Positions 25,439 to 33,906 of a stretch of DNA of 64,000 bases are shown here, one piece after another (position 1 is the stretch's first letter; each line of letters begins with the position of its first letter). A model generated the notes under the pieces. It saw only the letters and a program-made list of their open reading frames with translations, made no database searches and was not told the origin of the DNA. Origin of the DNA: JAHEZL01 sp046074525 (lineage in GTDB: Bacteria; Bacteroidota; Bacteroidia; Flavobacteriales_C; GCA-002722245); NCBI GenBank assembly GCA_046074525.1, contig JBJTOK010000010.1, positions 1 through 64,000 of the forward strand. Reading direction: 5' to 3'. The position numbers and the translations under genes were made by a program.

Positions 25439-27271
25439 CTAAATATAAATCTCACCAGCTTTTTTAAATTCTTCAGACTTCTCCTTCATAGCCATATTCA
25501 ATTCATCGGCAGCATATTCGCGCACTTCCTGACTGATTTTCATGGAGCAGAATTTCGGTCCGCACATAGAACAAAAATGCGCTTCCTTCGCTCCTTCGGC
25601 AGGCAAGGTTTCATCGTGGAATTCACGGGCTGTATCCGGATCGAGCGACAGGTTGAACTGATCCTGCCAGCGGAATTCGAAACGTGCTTTCGACAAGCAA
25701 TTGTCGCGGTAGTAAGATCCCGGATGACCCTTCGCCAAATCAGCAGCGTGAGCCGCAATTTTGTATGTGATCACTCCGTCCTTTACATCTTTTTTATTTG
25801 GTAAACCAAGGTGTTCTTTTGGTGTAACATAACACAACATAGCGCAACCGTACCAGCCGATTTGTGCAGCGCCGATGGCTGAAGTAATATGATCATAACC
25901 CGGAGCGATATCAGTAGTCAGTGGTCCAAGTGTATAAAACGGAGCTTCAAAACAATGTTGCAACTGCAAATCCATATTTTCTTTAATGAGCTGCATTGGT
26001 ACGTGACCCGGACCTTCTATCATCACCTGTACATCATGTTTCCAAGCAATTTGGGTAAGCTCACCCAAAGTCTTTAATTCTGAGAATTGTGCTTCGTCAT
26101 TCGCATCAGCAATGGAGCCCGGACGTAAACCATCTCCCAATGAGAAGGCAACATCATACGCTTTCATGATCTCGCAAATTTCTTCGAAATGCGTATAGAG
26201 GAAATTTTCTTTGTGATGAGACAAACACCATTTCGCCATGATAGAACCACCACGAGATACAATACCTGTAACACGTTTAGCGGTCATCGGCACATAGTGC
26301 AGCAATACGCCGGCGTGAATGGTGAAATAATCCACACCCTGCTCAGCCTGTTCAATTAAAGTATCGCGGAAAATTTCCCAGGTAAGGTCTTCCGCCTTGC
26401 CGTTTACTTTTTCCAAAGCCTGGTAAATCGGTACTGTTCCGATAGGTACAGGGGAATTGCGGATGATCCACTCTCTTGTTTCATGAATGTTTTTTCCTGT
26501 CGACAAATCCATGATGGTATCTGCTCCCCAACGGCAGGCCCACACTGCTTTTTCTACTTCTTCCTCAATGCTGGAAGTCACAGCTGAATTACCAATATTG
26601 GCATTGATTTTCACGAGGAAGTTGCGACCGATGATCATCGGTTCGGATTCGGGATGGTTAATGTTATTCGGAATAATAGCGCGACCGGCAGCAATTTCGC
26701 TACGCACAAATTCAGGAGTTATTTTGCCTACCGGAGTGTTCGCTCCAAAAGATTGTCCCGGATGCGCCATGCCTTGTTTTTTCACTTCTTCAATGCGCTG
26801 ATTTTCGCGGATGGCAATGTATTCCATTTCAGGAGTTATTATGCCTTTCTTTGCGTAATACATTTGTGAAACATTGGCTCCTTTTTTGGCTCGCAATGGT
26901 TTTTCAATTTTCTCAAAACGGAGGTAATCCAGTTTTTCATCACCCAGGCGTTCGCGACCGTAATCGGAAGTCATACCATCCAGCTGCTCCACATCACCAC
27001 GATCCAGAATCCACTGCTGACGAAGTTTTGGCAACCCTTTCTTAACATCAATTTCAACATCCTGATCGGTATATGGACCGCTTGTATCGTACACCGTTAC
27101 CGGCGGATTGGCGATTTCTTTTCCATTGAACTTGGTAGGCGTGAGCGTGATTTCGCGCATCGCTACTGAGATATCATGCAACTCCCCTTTCACATAAATT
27201 TTTTCCGAAGCCGGAAAAGGCGTGCGGGTGATGGTTTGCTCGGTTGGTAATTTTTCTTGTCTTGTTTTCAT
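25439..27271 (-). CDS. thiC: Phosphomethylpyrimidine synthase ThiC
   Basis: 610 residues. Radical-SAM enzyme converting aminoimidazole ribotide to HMP-P. The C-terminal cluster motif CSMCGPKFCSMK (C-x2-C-x4-C) is near residue 570. Other landmarks: YDTSGPYTDQDVEIDVKKGL, ADTIMDLSTGKNIHETREWI, YFTIHAGVLLHYVPMTAKR, SRGGSIMAKWCLSHHKENF and MIEGPGHVPMQLIKENM. Length is normal for the family. Start 13 bases after the thiS stop. Confidence 0.97.
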   Translation of the reverse strand: MKTRQEKLPTEQTITRTPFPASEKIYVKGELHDISVAMREITLTPTKFNGKEIANPPVTVYDTSGPYTDQDVEIDVKKGLPKLRQQWILDRGDVEQLDGMTSDYGRERLGDEKLDYLRFEKIEKPLRAKKGANVSQMYYAKKGIITPEMEYIAIRENQRIEEVKKQGMAHPGQSFGANTPVGKITPEFVRSEIAAGRAIIPNNINHPESEPMIIGRNFLVKINANIGNSAVTSSIEEEVEKAVWACRWGADTIMDLSTGKNIHETREWIIRNSPVPIGTVPIYQALEKVNGKAEDLTWEIFRDTLIEQAEQGVDYFTIHAGVLLHYVPMTAKRVTGIVSRGGSIMAKWCLSHHKENFLYTHFEEICEIMKAYDVAFSLGDGLRPGSIADANDEAQFSELKTLGELTQIAWKHDVQVMIEGPGHVPMQLIKENMDLQLQHCFEAPFYTLGPLTTDIAPGYDHITSAIGAAQIGWYGCAMLCYVTPKEHLGLPNKKDVKDGVITYKIAAHAADLAKGHPGSYYRDNCLSKARFEFRWQDQFNLSLDPDTAREFHDETLPAEGAKEAHFCSMCGPKFCSMKISQEVREYAADELNMAMKEKSEEFKKAGEIYI

Positions 27272-27284
27272 ATCTATAGATTTT

Positions 27285-27488
27285 TTATCCTCCTTGAGTC
27301 GCTTGTATAATTAATGTATTGTCGTTTTCTCTGAGTTGGGTTTTTTCCCATTGCACACGCGGAACAACAGTATTATTGAGCGCAACAGCAATGCCCCTGA
27401 AATTTTCCCCTTTCAGCTTCTGAACAAGATCAAGCACTGTAGAAGGACTTTTCACTTCAATAACTTCATTGTTGACTTTTATCTCCAT
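27285..27488 (-). CDS. thiS: Sulfur carrier protein ThiS
   Basis: 67 residues, beta-grasp fold, ending in the required Gly-Gly (IIQATQGG) that is adenylated and thiocarboxylated for thiazole synthesis. It is the first gene after the TPP riboswitch. The adenylating partner thiF is not in this operon. Confidence 0.95.
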   Translation of the reverse strand: MEIKVNNEVIEVKSPSTVLDLVQKLKGENFRGIAVALNNTVVPRVQWEKTQLRENDNTLIIQATQGG

Positions 27489-27555
27489 GCCCGTTATGTT
27501 AAAGGGCGACGATATAGGAGGGATTTTTGAATAAGATCAAAATCTTACCATTACT

Positions 27556-27630
27556 TATTCCCTTCGCCGGCATTATCCGGATCAGGTTTTGAGGGTTTTT
27601 TCTCAGCTTAAGGTAAAGCACCCCTATAAG
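27556..27630 (-). promoter_or_regulatory. TPP (thiamine pyrophosphate) riboswitch
   Basis: Read on the minus strand it shows the THI-box landmarks in order: GGGGTGCT, GCTGAGA, ACCC, AACCTGATC, GGATAATGCCGGCGAAGGGA. It sits about 68 bases before the thiS start. It should switch off the whole thi operon when thiamine pyrophosphate is abundant; a transcriptional terminator is not obvious, so control may be at translation start. Confidence 0.96.
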
Positions 27631-27771
27631 TCGCAAAACAAATATGCGGATTTTTTTCGAAAAAGGACAGGAAAAATTGTTAACACCTTAGCAATCGGGA
27701 TTACAATGAAGTTTCACAGCCTTTACAGGTAATTTCCACAGCAGCACCCCCACCACCTTCCAGGCCGGAAG

Positions 27772-28500
27772 CTATCTTGCCGCTGCAATCTCGGCAATAA
27801 GGGAAGGATTTCTTTCAATGGCATTGCCAATCACGATCAGATCGGCACCTGCCGCAAAAACAGCTTTCGCCTTTTCGGCACTTTTAATGCCTCCGCCAAT
27901 CACCAGGGGGATGCTAATGGATTTTTTCACAGCAGCCACCATCGTTTCATTCACCGGATTTTCGGCACCACTTCCGGCATCCATGAAAATCAGTTTCAAT
28001 CCTAGCATCTCACCAGCCATAGCTGTGCACACAGCAATATCCTTCTTATTGGAAGGAATAGGTGTAGTGTTGCTCATATAGCTCACGGAAGTCGGCCGTC
28101 CACCATCTATCAATATATAACCGGTAGGCACAACTTCAAGTTTCGACTGTTTCAGCATGGGCGCCGAAACCACGTGCTTTCCAATGAGCAAATCGGGGTT
28201 TCTTCCGCTGATCAGCGACAGAAACAAAATCGCATCCGCCTTATGATTAATCTGCAAAACACTGCCGGGAAAGAGTACGACAGGAATCTTTGAATTTTTC
28301 TTTAAAGTGGAAATACACTCCTCCAGACAGTCCTGAGTGAGCAGACTTCCACCCACAAAAAAATAATCTACTGCGTGTTCGGTAGCCTGGGAACAAAGCG
28401 AAAGCAATGAGGCTTCGGTCTCCTTATCGGGATCAATCAGAATAGCGAATTGCTTTTTACCTTCCGCCGACCTGTTCACTATGTGTTGATAAATGTCCAT
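27772..28500 (-). CDS. Geranylgeranylglyceryl/heptaprenylglyceryl phosphate synthase family
   Basis: 242 residues, TIM-barrel prenyltransferase of the PcrB/GGGPS family. Motifs: FAILIDPDK, DYFFVGGSLLTQD, PVVLFPGS, YILIDGGRPTSVSYMSNT, LIFMDAGSGAENPV, PLVIGGGIKSAEKA and ADLIVIGNAIERNP. The enzyme transfers a polyprenyl chain to glycerol 1-phosphate, the archaeal-type ether-lipid step; bacterial members of group II are known in Bacteroidota, and their lipid product is poorly understood. Divergent from ahcY. Confidence 0.92.
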   Translation of the reverse strand: MDIYQHIVNRSAEGKKQFAILIDPDKETEASLLSLCSQATEHAVDYFFVGGSLLTQDCLEECISTLKKNSKIPVVLFPGSVLQINHKADAILFLSLISGRNPDLLIGKHVVSAPMLKQSKLEVVPTGYILIDGGRPTSVSYMSNTTPIPSNKKDIAVCTAMAGEMLGLKLIFMDAGSGAENPVNETMVAAVKKSISIPLVIGGGIKSAEKAKAVFAAGADLIVIGNAIERNPSLIAEIAAAR

Positions 28501-28530
28501 ATATGGGTGACGAAAATAATGAATTTAAAA

Positions 28531-28561
28531 TTGTAAGAGGAAACAACATTTCGTAAGTTTG
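28531..28561 (+). promoter_or_regulatory. Bacteroidota-type promoter of ahcY
   Basis: TTG at 28531-28533, a 20-base spacer, and TAAGTTTG at 28554-28561, a full match to the TAnnTTTG -7 consensus. The ahcY ATG follows at 28580. Confidence 0.75.
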
Positions 28562-28579
28562 CACAAAATAAAATTTAAC

Positions 28580-29899
28580 ATGGAAAAAATGACTGAAAAA
28601 AAGCTCGCTTATAAGGTAAAAGACATGTCTTTGGCGGAATGGGGAAGAAAAGAAATTCGCTTGGCTGAAGCTGAAATGCCTGGACTGATGGCTATCCGCG
28701 AAGAATTCAAAAAAGAACAACCGCTCAAAGGCGCAAGAATCGCTGGTTGCCTCCACATGACTATCCAAACTGCCGTATTGATTGAAACTTTGAAAGAACT
28801 GGGAGCTGAAGTTTCCTGGTCTTCCTGCAATATTTTCTCTACACAAGATCACGCTGCTGCTGCAATTGCTGCTGCAGGAATTCCGGTTTATGCCTGGAAA
28901 GGTTTGAACGAAGAAGAATTCGACTGGTGTATAGAGCAAACACTTTTCGCATTTGAAGGAGGAAAACCATTGAACATGATTTTGGATGATGGTGGTGACC
29001 TCACCAATATGGTACTCGACCGTTATCCTGAGCTGGTGAAAGATATCCGTGGTATCTCTGAAGAAACCACCACTGGTGTTCACCGTTTGCACGAAAGAGT
29101 AGCCAAAGGAACTTTGCCTTTGCCTGCTATCAACATTAACGACTCTGTTACTAAATCTAAATTCGATAACAAATATGGCTGCCGTGAATCATTGGTAGAT
29201 GGTATCCGTCGTGCTACCGATATCATGATGGCTGGTAAAGTAGCTGTTGTTGCCGGTTTCGGTGACGTAGGAAAAGGTTCTGCCGATTCATTGAGAGGTG
29301 CTGGTGCACGTGTGATCGTAACTGAAATCGATCCAATCTGCGCTCTGCAGGCTGCAATGGAAGGATACGAAGTGAAGCCAATGGACAAAGCTGTTCTGGA
29401 AGCTGACATCATCGTAACTACTACCGGTAACAAAGACATCGTGGTAGGTCGTCACTTTGAAAATATGAAAGACAAAGCTATCGTTTGTAACATTGGTCAC
29501 TTCGACAACGAAATCGACATGGCCTGGTTGAACAAAACTTACGGAAGCACTAAAGAAAACATCAAACCACAGGTTGACAAATACACCAACAAAAAAGGAA
29601 ATGACATCATCATCCTTGCTGAGGGTCGTTTGGTAAACCTCGGTTGCGCCACTGGTCACCCATCTTTCGTAATGTCGAACTCTTTCACCAACCAAACTTT
29701 AGCTCAGCTCGAGTTGTGGAAGAACTCTAAAAACTACAAAAACGAAGTATATGTATTGCCAAAAACTCTCGATGAAAAAGTAGCCCGTTTACACCTTGCT
29801 AAAATTGGTGTTGAACTGGAAGTTTTGAACGAAGAGCAAGCGAAATACATCGGTGTTAAAGTAGAAGGCCCTTACAAGTCTGACGCTTACAGATACTAG
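28580..29899 (+). CDS. ahcY: Adenosylhomocysteinase
   Basis: 439 residues from the ATG at 28580, chosen because the longer frame from TTG at 28559 would begin inside the -7 promoter element. Reversibly hydrolyses S-adenosylhomocysteine to adenosine and homocysteine, tetrameric and cytosolic. Seen: LHMTIQTAVLIETLKELGAE, LDDGGDLTNM, the NAD site GFGDVGKGSADSLRGAGARV, NIGHFDNEIDM, and the C-terminal NAD-binding end GVKVEGPYKSDAYRY. It has its own promoter and a strong terminator. Confidence 0.98.
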   Translation: MEKMTEKKLAYKVKDMSLAEWGRKEIRLAEAEMPGLMAIREEFKKEQPLKGARIAGCLHMTIQTAVLIETLKELGAEVSWSSCNIFSTQDHAAAAIAAAGIPVYAWKGLNEEEFDWCIEQTLFAFEGGKPLNMILDDGGDLTNMVLDRYPELVKDIRGISEETTTGVHRLHERVAKGTLPLPAININDSVTKSKFDNKYGCRESLVDGIRRATDIMMAGKVAVVAGFGDVGKGSADSLRGAGARVIVTEIDPICALQAAMEGYEVKPMDKAVLEADIIVTTTGNKDIVVGRHFENMKDKAIVCNIGHFDNEIDMAWLNKTYGSTKENIKPQVDKYTNKKGNDIIILAEGRLVNLGCATGHPSFVMSNSFTNQTLAQLELWKNSKNYKNEVYVLPKTLDEKVARLHLAKIGVELEVLNEEQAKYIGVKVEGPYKSDAYRY

Positions 29900-29918
29900 A
29901 ATAAATTTCAATTGAGAA

Positions 29919-29948
29919 AAAGGGGCGTAATCATACGCCCCTTTTTTG
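29919..29948 (+). terminator. ahcY terminator
   Basis: Stem AGGGGCGTA (29921-29929) / TACGCCCCT (29934-29942) followed by TTTTTTG. Located 20 bases after the ahcY stop. Confidence 0.9.
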
Positions 29949-29980
29949 TTGGCTTAAATTTCTATATTTAAAACAAAAAC

Positions 29981-30742
29981 ATGATCGCAATCCTCTCTCC
30001 GGCAAAAACACTGGATTTTGAATCCCCTTTGCCAACAAAGAAATTTTCCCTTCCGCAAAATATCGATAAAGCCCTGGCTCTCATCGCGGGACTAAAAAAA
30101 ATGTCGCCGAAAAAAATCGGCGAACTGATGGACCTCAGCGACAACCTGAGCAAACTCAATCATCAGCGCTACCAGGATTTCACTGAAAAACACGACGGCA
30201 AAAATGCCCGTCCGGCTGTATTTACTTTCAGTGGCGAAGTGGCCAACGGACTCGATGCCGGAAGTTTTTCGGCAAGGGAAATAGATTACGCTCAAAAACA
30301 TTTGCGCATCCTTTCAGGATTATATGGCGTACTGAAACCTCTTGATCTTATTCAACCTTATCGCCTGGAAATGGGCACTTCATGGGGTCCTGCCAAACAC
30401 AAAAATCTTTACTCCTATTGGGGAAATACAATCAGTGAACAATTAAATGAAGACTTCGGAAAAAGTAAAACGCTGATTAATCTCGCTTCCACTGAGTATT
30501 CAAGAGCTGTCAATTCCAAAGCACTCAACGCAGAAATTATCACCTGTCATTTCAAAGAGAAAAAAGGAAGTGAGTACAAAGTAGTAATGGTTTTCGCCAA
30601 AAAAGCCCGAGGCATGATGGCTCAGTACCTCATCAAAAACCAGATTGAGAAAAGTGAAGACTTGAAAGCTTTCGACACGGAAGGCTACGCTTTTAATAAA
30701 AAACTATCGGAAGGAAAAGAATGGGTTTTTACAAGAGGATAA
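29981..30742 (+). CDS. yaaA: Peroxide stress protein YaaA family (DUF328)
   Basis: 253 residues. Begins with the family signature MIAILSPAKTLDF; other motifs are NHQRYQDF, PAVFTFSGEVANGLDA, LRILSGLYGVLKPLDLI, YRLEMGT and NLASTEYSRAV. In E. coli YaaA limits intracellular iron during peroxide stress; its biochemistry involves DNA binding. Normal length. Separated from ahcY by the terminator, so probably expressed on its own. Confidence 0.95.
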   Translation: MIAILSPAKTLDFESPLPTKKFSLPQNIDKALALIAGLKKMSPKKIGELMDLSDNLSKLNHQRYQDFTEKHDGKNARPAVFTFSGEVANGLDAGSFSAREIDYAQKHLRILSGLYGVLKPLDLIQPYRLEMGTSWGPAKHKNLYSYWGNTISEQLNEDFGKSKTLINLASTEYSRAVNSKALNAEIITCHFKEKKGSEYKVVMVFAKKARGMMAQYLIKNQIEKSEDLKAFDTEGYAFNKKLSEGKEWVFTRG

Positions 30743-31204
30743 TTACAGTATCCTCTTGAATATTTCCAGGTTCCCTATGTGTATTCCTTCGTGGTAGTTA
30801 CTATAAACAAATGCTTCCCCAACATTGTTCAGCACCAGGCCAGAAGATGTTTTGTAAGGCTTGTATTCTTTAAATACTCCGGCTTCTAAGTCGGCTTTCA
30901 GCTTATTTACTGTAGCAATCAATGATGCGCGTACCTCTTCAATATCAGGGGTGGCAGTCCAGTCCTTAGGAGAAGTTCCTATTTTAAAATTGAGGAAATA
31001 ATTTTCCGAAACATTCATGGGCAAGCCACTGAGGGTGTACAATAGTCGCTGCTGTGAAATCACGCAGTGACCGATTTGCCAAAGCATATTGTTATTGCAA
31101 CCCTGCGGGATGATCAGCAATTTTTCCAATGGAGTTGTGTCGAGATAATCCAATAATTTCTTGCGGATTACATAAAGATGGTCGAGATGGTATTGGTAAT
31201 TCAT
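30743..31204 (-). CDS. DinB superfamily protein
   Basis: 153 residues, four-helix bundle of the DinB/YfiT type with the metal-ligand His residues in conserved places: LWQIGHCVISQQRLLY near residue 46 and YHEGIHIGNLEIFKRI at the C-terminus. Members are metal-binding enzymes including thiol-S-transferases; substrate unknown. Its stop abuts that of yaaA (30742/30743), so the genes are convergent. Confidence 0.85.
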   Translation of the reverse strand: MNYQYHLDHLYVIRKKLLDYLDTTPLEKLLIIPQGCNNNMLWQIGHCVISQQRLLYTLSGLPMNVSENYFLNFKIGTSPKDWTATPDIEEVRASLIATVNKLKADLEAGVFKEYKPYKTSSGLVLNNVGEAFVYSNYHEGIHIGNLEIFKRIL

Positions 31205-31237
31205 AGCTTCAACAATTTCAGTAAAGATAAATATTTA

Positions 31238-31534
31238 TCATAACGCCATCCGGAGGAAGTAATTACCAAACACCAGGCTTTGCGTTACAATAAAAGTAAA
31301 AATGAGGATTTTCGGACCTTTCTGGAACTTAAAAATGAGATGCAGGATCAATATTACAAAAAGCGCAATGACAGGCAGCAATGCAGGATATTGAAGAAAA
31401 CTGGCCACTAAATCTCCTTTTAGCAGGAGAATCAACGAACGCTGAAAACCACAACCGGGACAATCCATTCCGGTTAAAGCCTTCATCCAGCAGGTCAGCG
31501 TATGATTTTCAAGCCAGCTGACTATCGTTTCCAT
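31238..31534 (-). CDS. DUF2752 membrane protein
   Basis: 98 residues with the DUF2752 signature MDCPGCGFQRSLILLLKGD, where two Cys flank Pro-Gly, followed by two membrane helices (about 45-65 and 72-92). Function unknown. Its start lies 3 bases after the stop of the CCC-motif membrane protein gene, an association common in Bacteroidota. Confidence 0.88.
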   Translation of the reverse strand: METIVSWLENHTLTCWMKALTGMDCPGCGFQRSLILLLKGDLVASFLQYPALLPVIALFVILILHLIFKFQKGPKILIFTFIVTQSLVFGNYFLRMAL

Positions 31535-31537
31535 AAA

Positions 31538-31873
31538 TTAATGGGCGTTCTTCATCAATTCTAAAAAAGAGAAAGCAACGGTCCCGACGAAGATGAAATA
31601 GAATATTATATATACTAAATAAAGCGCCGATAAGCAGGTTCCTACAATAGCACATATTTTACCTGCCTTCAGGTTATTGTATGACGACTGAGTGTACATA
31701 TCAGGATTTTCGGTGTAAGCCGTTGTACCTTTTGCGGCCAGCACCAATGCAATAATACCACATGCCAAACCTACAAGTCCTAAACAAAAACAAGTAGGAA
31801 TAGAAATAATTCCTAAAACTAAAACAGCAGTTGAATTAGGTACTGGATTAATTCCTGAAGGTTGATCTAACAT
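31538..31873 (-). CDS. CCC-motif / DUF4190-like membrane protein
   Basis: 111 residues with two membrane hairpins: STAVLVLGIISIPTCFCLGL followed by LACGIIALVLA, and AGKICAIVGTCLSALYLVYI. This is the pattern of small CCC-motif membrane proteins paired with DUF2752 genes in Bacteroidota. Function unknown. First gene of a two-gene operon divergent from the hexosaminidase gene. Confidence 0.82.
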   Translation of the reverse strand: MLDQPSGINPVPNSTAVLVLGIISIPTCFCLGLVGLACGIIALVLAAKGTTAYTENPDMYTQSSYNNLKAGKICAIVGTCLSALYLVYIIFYFIFVGTVAFSFLELMKNAH

Positions 31874-31981
31874 GGCAGTAATGTTTAATTATTGTTCAGC
31901 AAAGTAAATAAAATTCTTTCATGTGCCAAGACGTCCGGAATTTGTCCGGTACTTTTTCTCCCTTTCCTTTTTTGCTTCACC

Positions 31982-31989
31982 TACATTTG
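31982..31989 (+). promoter_or_regulatory. Candidate -7 element of the hexosaminidase gene
   Basis: TACATTTG matches TAnnTTTG exactly and lies 19 bases before the ATG at 32009. No clear -33 element at the standard spacing. Confidence 0.45.
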
Positions 31990-32008
31990 AAAAATTAAAC
32001 TACTCAAC

Positions 32009-33715
32009 ATGAAACGCATTTTTTCTCTTGTCTTCAGTCTCCTTTTTCTTAACCTCTTCTCCCAGGAAGAAAAAAAATGGACCGCCCTTCATGTGATTGA
32101 TTACACTTCGGATGCTGATCTTGAGATCCTCATCCGTCAGCTGCCCGAATTATCGGCCAAAGGCATCAACATGCTCATGCTGGAAGTGGATTATAATTTC
32201 AATTTCGTTTCCCATCCCGAACTGATTGAAGGCAGCAATCCCATTACCCGGGCCGGAGCAAAAAGATTTGCCGCCGAATGCAGGAAAAACAATATACGGC
32301 TCATCCCCGAATTTCAATCTATAGGACACCAGTCATGGAAGACACACAACAATCCTCTTTTGGTAAAATACCCCGAACTTGACCTTACACCGGGTGCCTT
32401 TCCCAACAACGACAGTATTTATTGCCGCGAATGGGACATCACCAATCCGAAAGTGAACGAGATTGTCTTTCCACTCATTGATGAAATTGCAGAAGCTTTT
32501 GAAGCCGATGGCATTCATGTTGGCATGGACGAAATTTTCCTTATTGGTCATCCGCTTTCCCCTAACACAAAAGGGAAAAATCCGGCCCGACTGCTGGCTA
32601 TTGCAATCAATGAGTTTCACGATCATTTTGTGAAAGAGAAAAAACTGGAAATGTTCATCTGGGGCGACAGACTGATTGATGCCAGTCAGTTCAACTACGG
32701 AATATGGGAAGCCTCCGCTGCCGGAACAGCCCCTGCTATCGATATGATTCCGAAAGACATTGTGATTTGCGACTGGCATTACAACGCACGGCCAAGCTAT
32801 CCGTCGGTGGATCTTTTTATGGACAAGGGATTCAAAGTTTTGCCTTGCAGCTATAAAGATTTGGAGGCAGCACAAGATCTTATAAAATATTCTTTTGCCA
32901 AACAGAACAGCAGCATGCTGGGTCATTGCTTCACCACCTGGGGTGCAGTAAAGAAGGATGAACTGCTTGAATTTCCATCCATGACTGAAGGCCTGAACAC
33001 GATCAAAAAACAAAAATACTTCGATGTTTCTGCCAGCTACCTCAACGCCGAAAAACCTGGAGAAACCCTTACGCAATTAAAAACCGCCAAAAAGGATCTC
33101 ACAATTTACTATACGCTGGATGGCACTACCCCCACAAATAAATCTTTAAAGTACTCATCCCCCTTCACTATCAGCGGCACCTGCACACTGAAAGCCATGG
33201 CTTTTAACAGCACTGAACCTGCTGGTGATGAATTTACCGAAGATTTTTTCCTGCACAAAGGTGTAGGAAAAGAAATTGCTCTTGCTCATGCACCGAGCAG
33301 CAAGTATGCTCCTAAACAAGGAGCAGCTACCCTGCTGAATGGAATTGGTGGGTCATCTTTCTCTGATGGCGAATGGGCAGGCTTCGAAGGTGAAGATATG
33401 GAAGCAGTAATCAAACTGGAGCATTCATCCGATATAAGCGCTGTCACTATGACCTTCTATAATAAGGTAAGTTCCTGGATACATCATCCAGAAGATTTTG
33501 AAATATACACCTCCGAAGACGGCAAAAATTTCACGCTTGTCACCACTAAAAAAATCATCAAAACCAATAAACAATTAGTATCAGTAAAGATTGCCTTTAC
33601 GCCAGTAAATACAAGATACCTAAAAGTAGTAGCTAAAACTCTGCTTATACCCGAGGGCTTTTCGGGCGAAGGGAAGGCCGCCTGGATTTTTGTGGATGAA
33701 ATTATACTGGAATAG
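32009..33715 (+). CDS. Secreted GH20-like beta-N-acetylhexosaminidase with binding domains
   Basis: 568 residues. The signal peptide is MKRIFSLVFSLLFLNLFSQ. The glycosidase domain (about residues 25-330) lacks the N-terminal GH20b domain of usual hexosaminidases, but keeps the barrel order, with IHVGMDE holding the paired acidic residues near residues 173-175 (most relatives have GGDE here), MFIWGDRLID and VICDWHYNARPSY. Then a chitobiase/FN3-associated unit (LTIYYTLDGTTPTNKSLKYS) and a C-terminal F5/8-type C galactose-binding domain (about 425-565). Probably cleaves terminal N-acetylhexosamine from glycans; substrate not determinable. Confidence 0.85.
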   Translation: MKRIFSLVFSLLFLNLFSQEEKKWTALHVIDYTSDADLEILIRQLPELSAKGINMLMLEVDYNFNFVSHPELIEGSNPITRAGAKRFAAECRKNNIRLIPEFQSIGHQSWKTHNNPLLVKYPELDLTPGAFPNNDSIYCREWDITNPKVNEIVFPLIDEIAEAFEADGIHVGMDEIFLIGHPLSPNTKGKNPARLLAIAINEFHDHFVKEKKLEMFIWGDRLIDASQFNYGIWEASAAGTAPAIDMIPKDIVICDWHYNARPSYPSVDLFMDKGFKVLPCSYKDLEAAQDLIKYSFAKQNSSMLGHCFTTWGAVKKDELLEFPSMTEGLNTIKKQKYFDVSASYLNAEKPGETLTQLKTAKKDLTIYYTLDGTTPTNKSLKYSSPFTISGTCTLKAMAFNSTEPAGDEFTEDFFLHKGVGKEIALAHAPSSKYAPKQGAATLLNGIGGSSFSDGEWAGFEGEDMEAVIKLEHSSDISAVTMTFYNKVSSWIHHPEDFEIYTSEDGKNFTLVTTKKIIKTNKQLVSVKIAFTPVNTRYLKVVAKTLLIPEGFSGEGKAAWIFVDEIILE

Positions 33716-33874
33716 GGTATTTTTCCCCTTTTTCAGCGATTGGGTACGAAAGGCAACAATCCGTTAATCTTTTCAAAACCAAGGGCATCTTCTCCATTTA
33801 ACACAATGAATATCAAATGCTTAATGAGTTATCCTAATTTTATCAAGGGACTCCCCTTCAATGGATTATTTTAC

Positions 33875-33882
33875 TAAATTTG
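33875..33882 (+). promoter_or_regulatory. Candidate -7 element of the desaturase operon
   Basis: TAAATTTG matches the TAnnTTTG consensus and lies 25 bases before the desaturase ATG at 33907. No convincing -33 element is seen. Confidence 0.45.
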
Positions 33883-33906
33883 TTAGCTGAGATTTAAATC
33901 GGAACG

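Noticed and set aside
28559..28579. TTG start upstream of ahcY
   Set aside because: The codon lies in the -7 promoter element; the ATG at 28580 fits better.
28457..29092. 211-codon minus-strand open frame
   Set aside because: Antisense to ahcY, whose reading frame and motifs are clear; no family features in the antisense product.
32333..33076. 247-codon minus-strand open frame
   Set aside because: Shadow of the hexosaminidase gene; odd composition and no signal or domain.
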